Of a stretch of DNA of 64,000 nucleotides, positions 46,261 through 54,054 are shown one piece after another. Where the stretch lies: the NCBI RefSeq assembly GCF_000308875.1, contig NZ_BAGL01000050.1, positions 62,001-126,000 on the forward strand, in the 5' to 3' direction. Every line of letters begins with the position of its first letter. Within the stretch, counting starts at the first letter, position 1. The translations under genes and the position numbers were made by a program. Under the pieces are notes generated by a model, which did no database searches, was not told where the DNA came from, and was given only the letters and a program-made list of their open reading frames with translations. This DNA is from Nocardia transvalensis NBRC 15921. Lineage in GTDB: Bacteria; Actinomycetota; Actinomycetes; Mycobacteriales; Mycobacteriaceae.

Positions 46261-47782
46261 GTCCGGCCGCCGGCAGCGAGACCACGAAGCGGGCGCCGCC
46301 GGCGTCGCCGTCCTCGACCCGGATCAGCCCGTCGTGGCGGTGCACGACGTCGCGCACGATGGCGAGACCGAGTCCGGCGCCGCCCTCGTCGCGGCTGCGG
46401 GCGTCGTCGAGCCGGACGAAGCGGCCGAAGATCCGCTCCCGGTCGTCGGGCGGGACGCCGGGCCCGTCGTCGGACACCGCCAGCACGACCGTGTCCCCGT
46501 CGCGGGCGACCGTCACGCGCACGGCAGCCGCGGCGTGGCGCTGGGCGTTGTCGAGGAGGTTGGTGAGCACGCGCCCGAGCTGGGTGCGGCTGCCGGCGAC
46601 GACGGCGGGCTCCGGCGCCGTATCGATCACTACCGGGTGCCGGTCGTGGGCGCGGTGTTCGAGTTCGTCGCGGACCAGATCCGTGAGGTCGACCGGTTCG
46701 CGCCGGGGTTGTTCGCCCGCGTCGAGCCGCGCGAGCAGCAGCAGATCGGCGGCGACGTGTTCGATCCGGACGGTGTCGGCGACGAGGCCGTCCATATCGA
46801 GCAGGTGCGGGTGGGCCTGGGCCACCTCCAGTTGCGTGCGCAGGCTGGCGATCGGGCTGCGCAGCTCGTGGGCGGCGTCGGCGACGAACCGGCGCTGGCG
46901 TTCGGCGGATTCGTCGAGCGCGGCGAGCGTGGCGTTGGTGGTCGTGGCCAGGCGGGCGATCTCGTCGCGGGAATTCGGTACGGGCACACGGCGAGTCAGG
47001 TCGCCGTCCATGATCTCGACCAGTTCCGTGCGGATCGCCTCCACGGGCCGCAGGGCGCGGCGGGTGACCAGCCAGGCGACGGCGGCGACCAGTGCGAGCA
47101 CCAGGGGCAGGCCGAGCAGCATGGCGTTGCGGGCCCCGGCGACGGCCTTGTCGGCGGTGGCGAGGGAGGCGCCGGCGTAGATGGTGACGGGCTGCCCGGA
47201 CGCGGCGGCGGTGAGCGCGGCGACGCGGAACTGGTGACTTCCGGTGTCGTCGTGGGCGACCGGCAGTTGGAGATCGCGGAACTGGAGCGGGGTGGACGCC
47301 GAGGCCACGGTGACCGCGGGGACGGTGTCCTTCGCGTCGTCGTCCGAGTCCTGGCCGTCCTTGTCGTCCTTGTCGTCGTCCTCGGACTCGTCGTCGTCCT
47401 CCTTCGACGCGTCCTCGTCGTGATCGTCGTCGTCCTCGGCGTCCTGCTCGTGCGGAGACGCGAAGTCGGTCATGGGTGTGCCGCGCAGGTCGTCGTCGGC
47501 GGCCAGGACGCGTCCGTCGGCCGAGATCACCTGCACCGGTTGGGTATCCGCGTCGGGCAGTTTGAGATCCGCCGGGGCGGTACCGCGGGTGAGCTGGGCT
47601 TCGACGCTGCGCGCGGTCATCTCGGCCTGCAGCCCGGCGCTGTTGACCAGGTTGTGCCGCAGCACCGCCAGGACGACCGCCCCGGCGAGCACGAGCCCGA
47701 TCGCGACCACCGCGGCCGCCGCGGCGGCCGTGCGCGACCGGACGGAACCGAACAGCCGCGGGAGGCGGCGTAAGTCAGCCAC
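46232..47782 (-). CDS. Sensor histidine kinase with strongly acidic extracytoplasmic loop
   Basis: A 516-residue membrane kinase. Two helices (near residues 18-42 and 197-217) flank an outside domain, followed by HAMP (RRALRPVEAIRTELVEIMDG), the phosphoacceptor His in ADAAHELRSPIASLRTQLE, an N box RVLTNLLDNAQRHA, and G boxes VSDDGPGVPPDD and GGAGLGLAIV. Residues 112-152 of the outside domain are about two-thirds Asp/Glu, a likely site for divalent cations or cationic peptides, in the manner of PhoQ. GTG start at 47782 overlaps the response regulator end by 8 nt. The acidic run is unusual for its family. Confidence 0.92.
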   Translation of the reverse strand: MADLRRLPRLFGSVRSRTAAAAAAVVAIGLVLAGAVVLAVLRHNLVNSAGLQAEMTARSVEAQLTRGTAPADLKLPDADTQPVQVISADGRVLAADDDLRGTPMTDFASPHEQDAEDDDDHDEDASKEDDDESEDDDKDDKDGQDSDDDAKDTVPAVTVASASTPLQFRDLQLPVAHDDTGSHQFRVAALTAAASGQPVTIYAGASLATADKAVAGARNAMLLGLPLVLALVAAVAWLVTRRALRPVEAIRTELVEIMDGDLTRRVPVPNSRDEIARLATTTNATLAALDESAERQRRFVADAAHELRSPIASLRTQLEVAQAHPHLLDMDGLVADTVRIEHVAADLLLLARLDAGEQPRREPVDLTDLVRDELEHRAHDRHPVVIDTAPEPAVVAGSRTQLGRVLTNLLDNAQRHAAAAVRVTVARDGDTVVLAVSDDGPGVPPDDRERIFGRFVRLDDARSRDEGGAGLGLAIVRDVVHRHDGLIRVEDGDAGGARFVVSLPAAGPTAPQPPSA

Positions 47783-48452
47783 GGTCGGCCACCAGCCGGT
47801 AGCCCGCGCCGCGCACGGTGGTGATGGACCGCCGCCCGAACGGGGCGTCGATCTTGCGGCGCAGCGTGCTGATGTACACCTCGACGATGTTCGGATCGCC
47901 GTCGTAGGCGAAATCCCAGACGTGGTCGAGGATGTCGGCCTTGGAGACGATCTCCCCGGCGCGCACCGCGAGCTGTTCGAGGACGGCGAACTCCTTCGCC
48001 GTCAGGGGCACCTCCTCGGGCCCGCGCCGGCAGGTCTGGGTGTTCGGGTCCAGGCTCAGATCACCGACGCTGAGGGTCGGTGCGCCGCCGCGGGTGCGCC
48101 GGCGCAGCAGGGCGCGGATGCGGGCCAGCAGCACCACGTACGAGAACGGTTTGCGGAGATAGTCGTCGGCGCCGGTGTCCAGGCCCTCCGCCTCGTCGTA
48201 TTCGCCGTCCTTGGCGGTCAGCATCAGCACCGGGGTCTCGTGTCCCGCGGCGCGCAGGGCGGCGCACACCTGGTAGCCGTTCATCCCCGGCAGCATGATG
48301 TCGAGGATCACGAGGTCGTAGTCGCCGGTGGTGGCCAGGTGCAGGCCGTCGGGCCCGTCGTGCGCGAGGTCCACGGCGAAACCCTCTGCCGCCAAACCCT
48401 TTGCGAGGGTCTCGGCCAGGCGCGTCTCATCCTCGACGATCAGCAAACGCAT
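47775..48452 (-). CDS. OmpR-family response regulator
   Basis: A 225-residue regulator. The receiver domain has MRLLIVEDETRLAETLAKGL, the phosphoacceptor in DYDLVILDIMLPGMNGYQVC, and DDYLRKPFS. The winged-helix output domain ends with VEVYISTLRRKIDAPFGRRS and TVRGAGYRLV. ATG at 48452 gives the standard OmpR start; a GTG two codons upstream is also open. It is transcribed with the sensor kinase and divergent from the PepSY gene, which is its likely target. Confidence 0.95.
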   Translation of the reverse strand: MRLLIVEDETRLAETLAKGLAAEGFAVDLAHDGPDGLHLATTGDYDLVILDIMLPGMNGYQVCAALRAAGHETPVLMLTAKDGEYDEAEGLDTGADDYLRKPFSYVVLLARIRALLRRRTRGGAPTLSVGDLSLDPNTQTCRRGPEEVPLTAKEFAVLEQLAVRAGEIVSKADILDHVWDFAYDGDPNIVEVYISTLRRKIDAPFGRRSITTVRGAGYRLVADRG

Positions 48453-48485
48453 GGGCACAGCCTGACAGATACTTCCTGAAGGGAG

Positions 48486-48512
48486 TTTCAGGTGGGTTCA
48501 GGGTGTCTTCAG
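48486..48512. promoter_or_regulatory. Phased TTCAG direct repeats between regulator and PepSY gene
   Basis: TTCAG occurs at 48487-48491 (preceded by T), 48497-48501 and 48508-48512, spacing 10 and 11 nt, one helical turn each. An opposite copy (CCTGAA) lies at about 48475. OmpR/PhoP-type regulators bind such phased direct repeats. It sits 58 nt before the PepSY start. Binding is inferred. Confidence 0.6.
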
Positions 48513-48569
48513 CCACGCGGTGCGACGGTGGCCCCCACATTCGAGATCACCGGCACAGGAGGAACTTTC

Positions 48570-48923
48570 ATGACACTCGTCGCACGTCGGATTCTGGGCG
48601 GTCTGCGGTGGATGCTGGTCGGCGCGGTCGCGGTCGCGCTGATCGGCGGGGGCCTCGTGCTGGCCTCCTTCGGCTCGCCGGGCCGCGCCCACGCCGGCCA
48701 CTCCCTGACCCAGGTCGCGAAGACCACGATCACGAAGGACCAGGCCACCGCCAAGGCCCTGGAGGCGGTGCCGGGCGCGACCGTCCTGTCCGCCGAACTC
48801 GACACCGACGCGGGCGTGACGACGTGGGAGGTCGACGTCCGCGGCACCGACGGCGTCGAGTCGGAGGTGCGGATCGACGCCGAGTCCGGGGCAGTGGTCG
48901 GCACCGATCGCGAGGGTGTCTGA
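48570..48923 (+). CDS. PepSY-domain membrane-anchored protein
   Basis: A 117-residue protein. One N-terminal hydrophobic segment (WMLVGAVAVALIGGGLVLAS) is a signal anchor or signal peptide. Residues ~48-117 are a PepSY domain (TITKDQATAKALEAVPGATV, then TTWEVDVRGTDGVESEVRID). PepSY domains inhibit proteases or modulate envelope enzymes. The ATG at 48570 has AGGAGGAA upstream; an earlier in-frame start is rejected. It is divergent from the OmpR-type regulator. PepSY genes are often direct targets of such two-component systems. Confidence 0.85.
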   Translation: MTLVARRILGGLRWMLVGAVAVALIGGGLVLASFGSPGRAHAGHSLTQVAKTTITKDQATAKALEAVPGATVLSAELDTDAGVTTWEVDVRGTDGVESEVRIDAESGAVVGTDREGV

Positions 48924-48949
48924 TTGCCGAGGCTCCGCCGCAGGGACGC

Positions 48950-49933
<984 letters not shown>

Positions 49934-49995
49934 GCGGGGGAGTCCTCCTGGGGGGTAACGCCGGGTACGAGGTGAGCGGGCGCCCACGTCTACCG

Positions 49996-50026
49996 ACGCT
50001 ACGACCTGGAGCGAACTCGAAGTCAA
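49996..50026 (-). promoter_or_regulatory. MerR-type promoter of the aldo/keto reductase
   Basis: On the minus strand TTGACT (50026-50021) and TAGCGT (50001-49996) are separated by 19 bp. The spacer and its edges hold the dyad ACCTGGAG-CGAA-CTCGAAGT (50004-50023 on the plus strand). The over-long spacer filled by a dyad is the hallmark of MerR-family activation. No merR gene is adjacent. Confidence 0.75.
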
Positions 50027-50301
50027 GCGCCTCCGGGTGATCGCGCGTGTTCGCCGGCGCGCCGGAGTCGCCGCCGCGATTTCGCCCCGGAAACACTCAT
50101 TCATTTTTTTCGGGCGCGTTCGGTTACGGTTCCGCGAATGTAAACACCCGGGGATTTACCGCGGCTCACACCGGAGGCCGGGAAAAACAACCGGCGGGTG
50201 TGTTCTTACGGATGTACACGACCATTGATCCCGCGAGCGCACGTGCCGATGAATTTGCATACGTGCGCAAGCGGACTCGTACCGGGCGTGGTGAATCCGA
50301 C

Positions 50302-50359
50302 CTTCCGGCGTGTTTTTGGCCGGAATCGCAACGGATTCCGGCCAAAAGCAGGCCGGAAG
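50302..50359. repeat. 26-bp near-perfect inverted repeat, related to the narG palindrome
   Basis: Arms at 50302-50327 and 50334-50359 match at 24 of 26 positions around the 6-nt loop GCAACG. Each arm contains a smaller nested palindrome (CTTCCGGC...GCCGGAA). The right arm shares CCGGCCAAAAGCA-N-GCCGGAA with narG 10209-10228. It lies just 5 nt beyond the stop of the 54-codon ORF and could also end its transcript. Confidence 0.8.
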
Positions 50360-50364
50360 TGGTA

Positions 50365-50529
50365 CTACACCGCGCCCCGGGGTGGGCGGCGGCGGTCGGT
50401 GGAATCCTGCATTACGGTCTGCCACCAGGACGTAAGCGGACTGGGTTCGGGCCATACGACAGCGTCATCGGGGGCCTCGTCGTCCTCGCCGGAAGCAGGG
50501 GTCGGGGTGTTCGAGCGGACAGTCATCAT
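50365..50529 (-). CDS. 54-residue small protein (unannotated small ORF)
   Basis: Opens with ATGATG at 50529, preceded by GGAGGAG at ideal spacing, and ends at TAG 50365. The N-terminal half is Ser/Thr/Pro and acidic (TPTPASGEDDEAPDD); the second half has WPEPSPLTSWWQTVMQDS and ends in a basic Arg/Pro run. No signal peptide, membrane helix or known family. It is preceded by an AT-rich promoter-like stretch and a leader dyad (50555-50599) and followed by a strong palindrome, so it looks like a complete transcription unit. Function unknown; secretion-type or peptide-precursor roles are guesses. Confidence 0.5.
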   Translation of the reverse strand: MMTVRSNTPTPASGEDDEAPDDAVVWPEPSPLTSWWQTVMQDSTDRRRPPRGAV

Positions 50530-50554
50530 TACGGTTCTCCTCCGGAAACAGTGC

Positions 50555-50599
50555 CGAGCTCCGAAAGCCGCACTGTGACAGGGGTTTACCGGGAGCTCG
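50555..50599. repeat. Leader dyad upstream of the 54-codon ORF
   Basis: CGAGCTCC (50555-50562) and GGAGCTCG (50592-50599) are perfect complements 29 nt apart, just upstream of the small ORF. The next ~100 nt (50600-50720) are strikingly AT-rich for this genome and contain TTGCAA-N17-TTACTT on the minus strand as a possible promoter. Could be a leader hairpin or operator. Confidence 0.45.
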
Positions 50600-50722
50600 A
50601 ACTCCGGCCCACCACTTTGTGAGCAACCCAGATCTTTGTCAGCAGAAGTAATCTTGTTCTATCAGATTTTGCAATGTTGCGCAGCCACAATGGGATCCAC
50701 GACTCTGCGATTGTGACCCGTC

Positions 50723-51169
50723 TTACTCGTCGAGCAGGTCGACGAGTTTGGTCATCGCGGTGGCGAGTACCGCGCGCTCGCCGGGTTCCAGGTCGTCCAG
50801 TGCCGCCGCGAAGCGTTGAATGCGGGCCGAGGTGAGCCCGTTGACCAGCGCGCGAGCCGGTTCTGTCGCCGACAGCAGCTGTGCGCGCCCGTCGACCGGG
50901 TCCGCGGTGCGCTCGATATGTCCGACTTTTTCCAGGCCCGAGACGATCCGGGACATGGTGGGCGCGGTGACGCGCTCGGCGGCGGCGAGATCGCCCAGCC
51001 GCATCGGGCCGACGCGCACCAGCGTCGCGAGTGCCGCGGCGGATCCGGGGCTGAGCGATCCGAGATCGCCGGAGCGGCGCAGCAGCCGGGTGATCCGGCC
51101 CAGGGCCAGATACAGGTCGGCCGCCTCGGCGAGCTGTTCGGCGCTGCGCGTGCGCTCCTGCTGGATCAT
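50723..51169 (-). CDS. MarR-family transcriptional regulator
   Basis: A 148-residue winged-helix protein. The domain shows LSPGSAAALATLVRVGPMRLGDLAAAERVT, the recognition helix APTMSRIVSGLEKVGHIERT, and the wing DPVDGRAQLLSAT. MarR proteins are dimeric repressors released by small ligands. The ATG at 51169 overlaps the stop of the MFS gene (ATGA), so exporter and regulator are co-translated and the regulator probably represses its own operon. Confidence 0.93.
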   Translation of the reverse strand: MIQQERTRSAEQLAEAADLYLALGRITRLLRRSGDLGSLSPGSAAALATLVRVGPMRLGDLAAAERVTAPTMSRIVSGLEKVGHIERTADPVDGRAQLLSATEPARALVNGLTSARIQRFAAALDDLEPGERAVLATAMTKLVDLLDE

Positions 51170-53007
51170 CCCGTCTTCGCTCCTACGCGGCTCGCTGTCG
51201 TGTCGGCATTGTCCGTTTCAGTATTCCCTGTGCCAGAAAGTATGCCCTCCCGGGCGGCCTCGGCCAGTTCCTCGTTCTCGTCGGCGGGTTTCCCGCCGCC
51301 GGCGAACCAGGACGCGATGGCGCCGACGAACATCATCAGCGCCGCGCCGAGGAACACAACCACGAGCCCGGAGTGGAAGGGGCCGGAGATGAGGTTCGGG
51401 AAGAACTCCTGGCCGGTGAGCACGTCGGCGTGCACGCCGGGCTTGTCCAGTGCGCCGGTGGGTCCGAGGAGTTCCTTGAACGGGTTGTAGCCCAGGAAGG
51501 TGGCGAACAGGCTGCCCACGGGTGGCATATCGGCGACCTGGCCCGCGACGTCCGCGGAGACGCCTTGTCCGCGCAGCCCGGAGTCCATGGCGCCGGGCAG
51601 GGTGCCGGAGAGCCCGACGATCATCAGCGAGAAGAAGATGCCGATCGACAGCGCCATGCCGCCGTTCATCAGGGTGGCGCGCATCCCGGAGGCGACGCCG
51701 CGCTGCGAGGCCGGCACCGCCGACATGACCTCGGCGGTGTTGGGGGAGGCGAACATGCCCGAGCCCAGGCCGTTGAACAGGATGATCAGCGCGAACACCC
51801 AGTAGTCGAAATCGACCGGGATCACCACCAGCAGCACGAAGGTGACCGCGACCACGAGCAGGCCGCCCGCGGCGAACGGCCGGGCGCCGTAGCGGTCCGA
51901 CAGCCAGCCCGAAACCGGTCCTGCCGCAAGGAATCCCACGGTCAGGGGGAGCATGTAGATGCCCGCCCACAGCGGGGTGGACTCGTAGTCGAAGCCGTGC
52001 AGCGGCAGCCAGATGCCCTGCAGCCAGATGATGAGCATGAACTGCAGGCCGCCGCGGCCGACCGACGACATCAGGCTGGCGAAGTTGCCGAGCGCGAAGG
52101 TGCGGTTGCGCAGCAGCGACATGCGGAACATGGGCTGGCGGACCTTGGTCTCGATGTAGCAGAACAGCGCCAGCAGCGCGACGCCGCCGACGACGGCCCC
52201 GAGGACCCACGGGTTGGTCCAGCCGGTCTTGGAGCTGCCGTGCGGCTGGATGCCGTAGGTGATGCCGGTCAGCAGCGCGGTCAGGCCGAGCGCGAAGGTC
52301 AGCGTGCCGGGCAGGTCGATCGAGCCGGGGGTGCGCACGCCGTTGTCGTGCAGCGACCGGTAGGACCAGACGGTGCCGATGATGCCGAACGGCACGCTCA
52401 CCCAGAACACGGCCTTCCAGTCCCATTCGGCGAGCAGGCCGCCGATCAGCAGGCCGAGGAACGAGCCGGCGACCGCCGCGACCTGGTTGATGCCCAGTGC
52501 CACGCCGCGCTGGCGGGCGGGGAAGGCGTCGGTGAGGATCGCCGAGGAGTTGGCCATCAGCATGGCGCCGCCGACACCCTGGACGACGCGCCACACGATC
52601 AGCCACATCGCGCCGCCGCCCAGGTCGAACGGGTCGAACGACAGGGCGATCGCCGAGAGGCTGAACACCACGAAGCCCAGGTTGTAGATGCGTACCCGGC
52701 CGAACATGTCGCCGAGGCGCCCGAACATCACGACCAGCACCGCGGAGGTGAGCAGGAAGCCCATGATCAGCCACAGCAGGTAGCTGACGTTGCCGGGCGA
52801 CAGCGGGTCGAGGTGGATGCCGCGGAAGATCGCGGGCAGCGAGATGATCACGATCGAGGAGTTGATGGTGACCATCAACATGCCCAGCGTGGTGTTGGAC
52901 AGCGCCACCCACTTGTAGTGCGGGTGGTCGTGGTCGACGCGGAGCCGGCGGCGGATGGTCTGGACGTCACCGACGTCGACGCCGCCGGTGGGTTGAGCGG
53001 AAGCCAA
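51166..53007 (-). CDS. MFS drug exporter, DHA2 (EmrB/QacA-like) family
   Basis: A 613-residue, 14-helix transporter. It shows NTTLGMLMVTINSSIVIISLPAIF in helix 1, motif A FGRLGDMFGRVRIYNLG, and motif C GINQVAAVAGSFLGLLIGG. A hydrophilic, acidic C-terminal tail follows the last helix. Family members export antibiotics and lipophilic dyes. A TTG start at 53007 with GGAAGGA upstream is preferred over the GTG at 53049, because the latter abuts the MarR-like operator and leaves no room for a promoter; the shorter form begins ASAQPTGGVDVGDVQ. First gene of the exporter-MarR operon. Confidence 0.9.
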   Translation of the reverse strand: MASAQPTGGVDVGDVQTIRRRLRVDHDHPHYKWVALSNTTLGMLMVTINSSIVIISLPAIFRGIHLDPLSPGNVSYLLWLIMGFLLTSAVLVVMFGRLGDMFGRVRIYNLGFVVFSLSAIALSFDPFDLGGGAMWLIVWRVVQGVGGAMLMANSSAILTDAFPARQRGVALGINQVAAVAGSFLGLLIGGLLAEWDWKAVFWVSVPFGIIGTVWSYRSLHDNGVRTPGSIDLPGTLTFALGLTALLTGITYGIQPHGSSKTGWTNPWVLGAVVGGVALLALFCYIETKVRQPMFRMSLLRNRTFALGNFASLMSSVGRGGLQFMLIIWLQGIWLPLHGFDYESTPLWAGIYMLPLTVGFLAAGPVSGWLSDRYGARPFAAGGLLVVAVTFVLLVVIPVDFDYWVFALIILFNGLGSGMFASPNTAEVMSAVPASQRGVASGMRATLMNGGMALSIGIFFSLMIVGLSGTLPGAMDSGLRGQGVSADVAGQVADMPPVGSLFATFLGYNPFKELLGPTGALDKPGVHADVLTGQEFFPNLISGPFHSGLVVVFLGAALMMFVGAIASWFAGGGKPADENEELAEAAREGILSGTGNTETDNADTTASRVGAKTG

Positions 53008-53051
53008 GGGTGTCCTTCCCGAAGACAGACGGACGGAACTTCCCCTCACGA

Positions 53052-53071
53052 TAGTTGTCTTGCACTAACTA
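53052..53071. promoter_or_regulatory. MarR-type operator candidate
   Basis: TAGTTGTCTTGCACTAACTA is a dyad with perfect TAGTT/AACTA ends in the divergent gap between the exporter and the LLM-type oxidoreductase. Its 20-bp AT-edged form resembles MarR operators. Regulation by the MarR protein at 50723-51169 is inferred. Confidence 0.55.
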
Positions 53072-53126
53072 AATAAATGGGTGGGGGTGATGGAATGTGT
53101 CACACCGCCGCGTAGGTTGGTCCGAC

Positions 53127-54044
53127 ATGGACTTCGCGATCTCGATCCCCCAGTTCTTCGCGGACGGCGAGTTCGACCCGGCCGCCTTCCGCACCCATCT
53201 GCGCCGTATCGAGCAGCTGGGCTTCCACAGCGGCTGGACCCAGGAACAGGTGCTCACCATCAACGCCCAGCCCCAGCTCAGCCCGCTGGAGACGATGACC
53301 TACGCGGCCGCTTGCACCGAGCGGTTGCGCCTGGGCTGTTCGGTATTCGTGTCCACACTGCACACTCCGGTGCATCTGGCGAAGGCGCTGAGCAGCCTGG
53401 ATCAGGTCAGCCGCGGCCGGGTGGAGGTGGGCGTCGGCCACGGCGGGCAGGGACGGATGTTCTCGGCGTTCGGGGTCGACCGCGAGGGCGTGGCGTCCCG
53501 CTTCGCCGAGGGCGTGCGGTTGATGCGGGCGCTGTGGACCGAGCCCACCGTCACCTTCGACGGCCGGTTCTGGCAGCTGGAGCAGGCGAAGATGGAACCC
53601 AAGCCGTTCCAGAAGCCCGCGCCGCCGGTCTGGTTCGGCGGCGGGCACCCCAACGCGCTGCGGCGCGCGGTGCGCCTGGGCGACGGGTTCTTCGGCGCGG
53701 GATCGAGTACGACCGAGAAGTTCGCCGACCAGGTGCGCACCGTCCGGTCGCTGCTGGACGAGGCGGGCCGCGACCCGGGCGGGTTCCGGATCGCCAAGCG
53801 GATCTACATCGCGGTCGACGACAACCCCGACCGCGCCCGCACCCGGATCGCCCAGAGCCTCGAAAAACTGTACGGCACACCGAATTTCGCGGCGGTGTCG
53901 GTGGCGGGCACCCCGGCGGACTGTATCCGCGGCGTGCGCGAGGTGATCGACGCCGGCGCCGGACTGGTGCTGTTCACGCCGATGTTCGACGAGCCCGAGC
54001 AGACCGAACGCCTTGCCGCCGAGGTGATTCCGCAGCTGCGGTGA
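53127..54044 (+). CDS. LLM-class (luciferase-like) flavin or F420-dependent oxidoreductase
   Basis: A 305-residue TIM-barrel enzyme of the bacterial luciferase superfamily. It opens MDFAISIPQFFADGEF and shows ERLRLGCSVFVSTLHTPVHLAKALSSLD, SRGRVEVGVGHGGQ, and PPVWFGGGHPNALRRAVRLGDGFF, typical of F420-using actinobacterial members. The ATG at 53127 starts the barrel; an earlier GTG is rejected. It is divergent from the MFS exporter and may share its MarR-type operator. Substrate unknown. Confidence 0.9.
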   Translation: MDFAISIPQFFADGEFDPAAFRTHLRRIEQLGFHSGWTQEQVLTINAQPQLSPLETMTYAAACTERLRLGCSVFVSTLHTPVHLAKALSSLDQVSRGRVEVGVGHGGQGRMFSAFGVDREGVASRFAEGVRLMRALWTEPTVTFDGRFWQLEQAKMEPKPFQKPAPPVWFGGGHPNALRRAVRLGDGFFGAGSSTTEKFADQVRTVRSLLDEAGRDPGGFRIAKRIYIAVDDNPDRARTRIAQSLEKLYGTPNFAAVSVAGTPADCIRGVREVIDAGAGLVLFTPMFDEPEQTERLAAEVIPQLR

Positions 54045-54054
54045 CCCCCGGCGG

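Larger units (their letters stand above)
49934..50364. other. 431-nt palindrome-rich intergenic region
   Basis: Besides the MerR-type promoter, this region holds an imperfect hairpin at 50167-50202 (CACACC...GGTGTG with inner CCGG/CCGG) and the long palindrome at 50302-50359. Short frames across it are not supported as genes. It is less GC-rich than coding DNA around 50090-50260. Confidence 0.5.
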
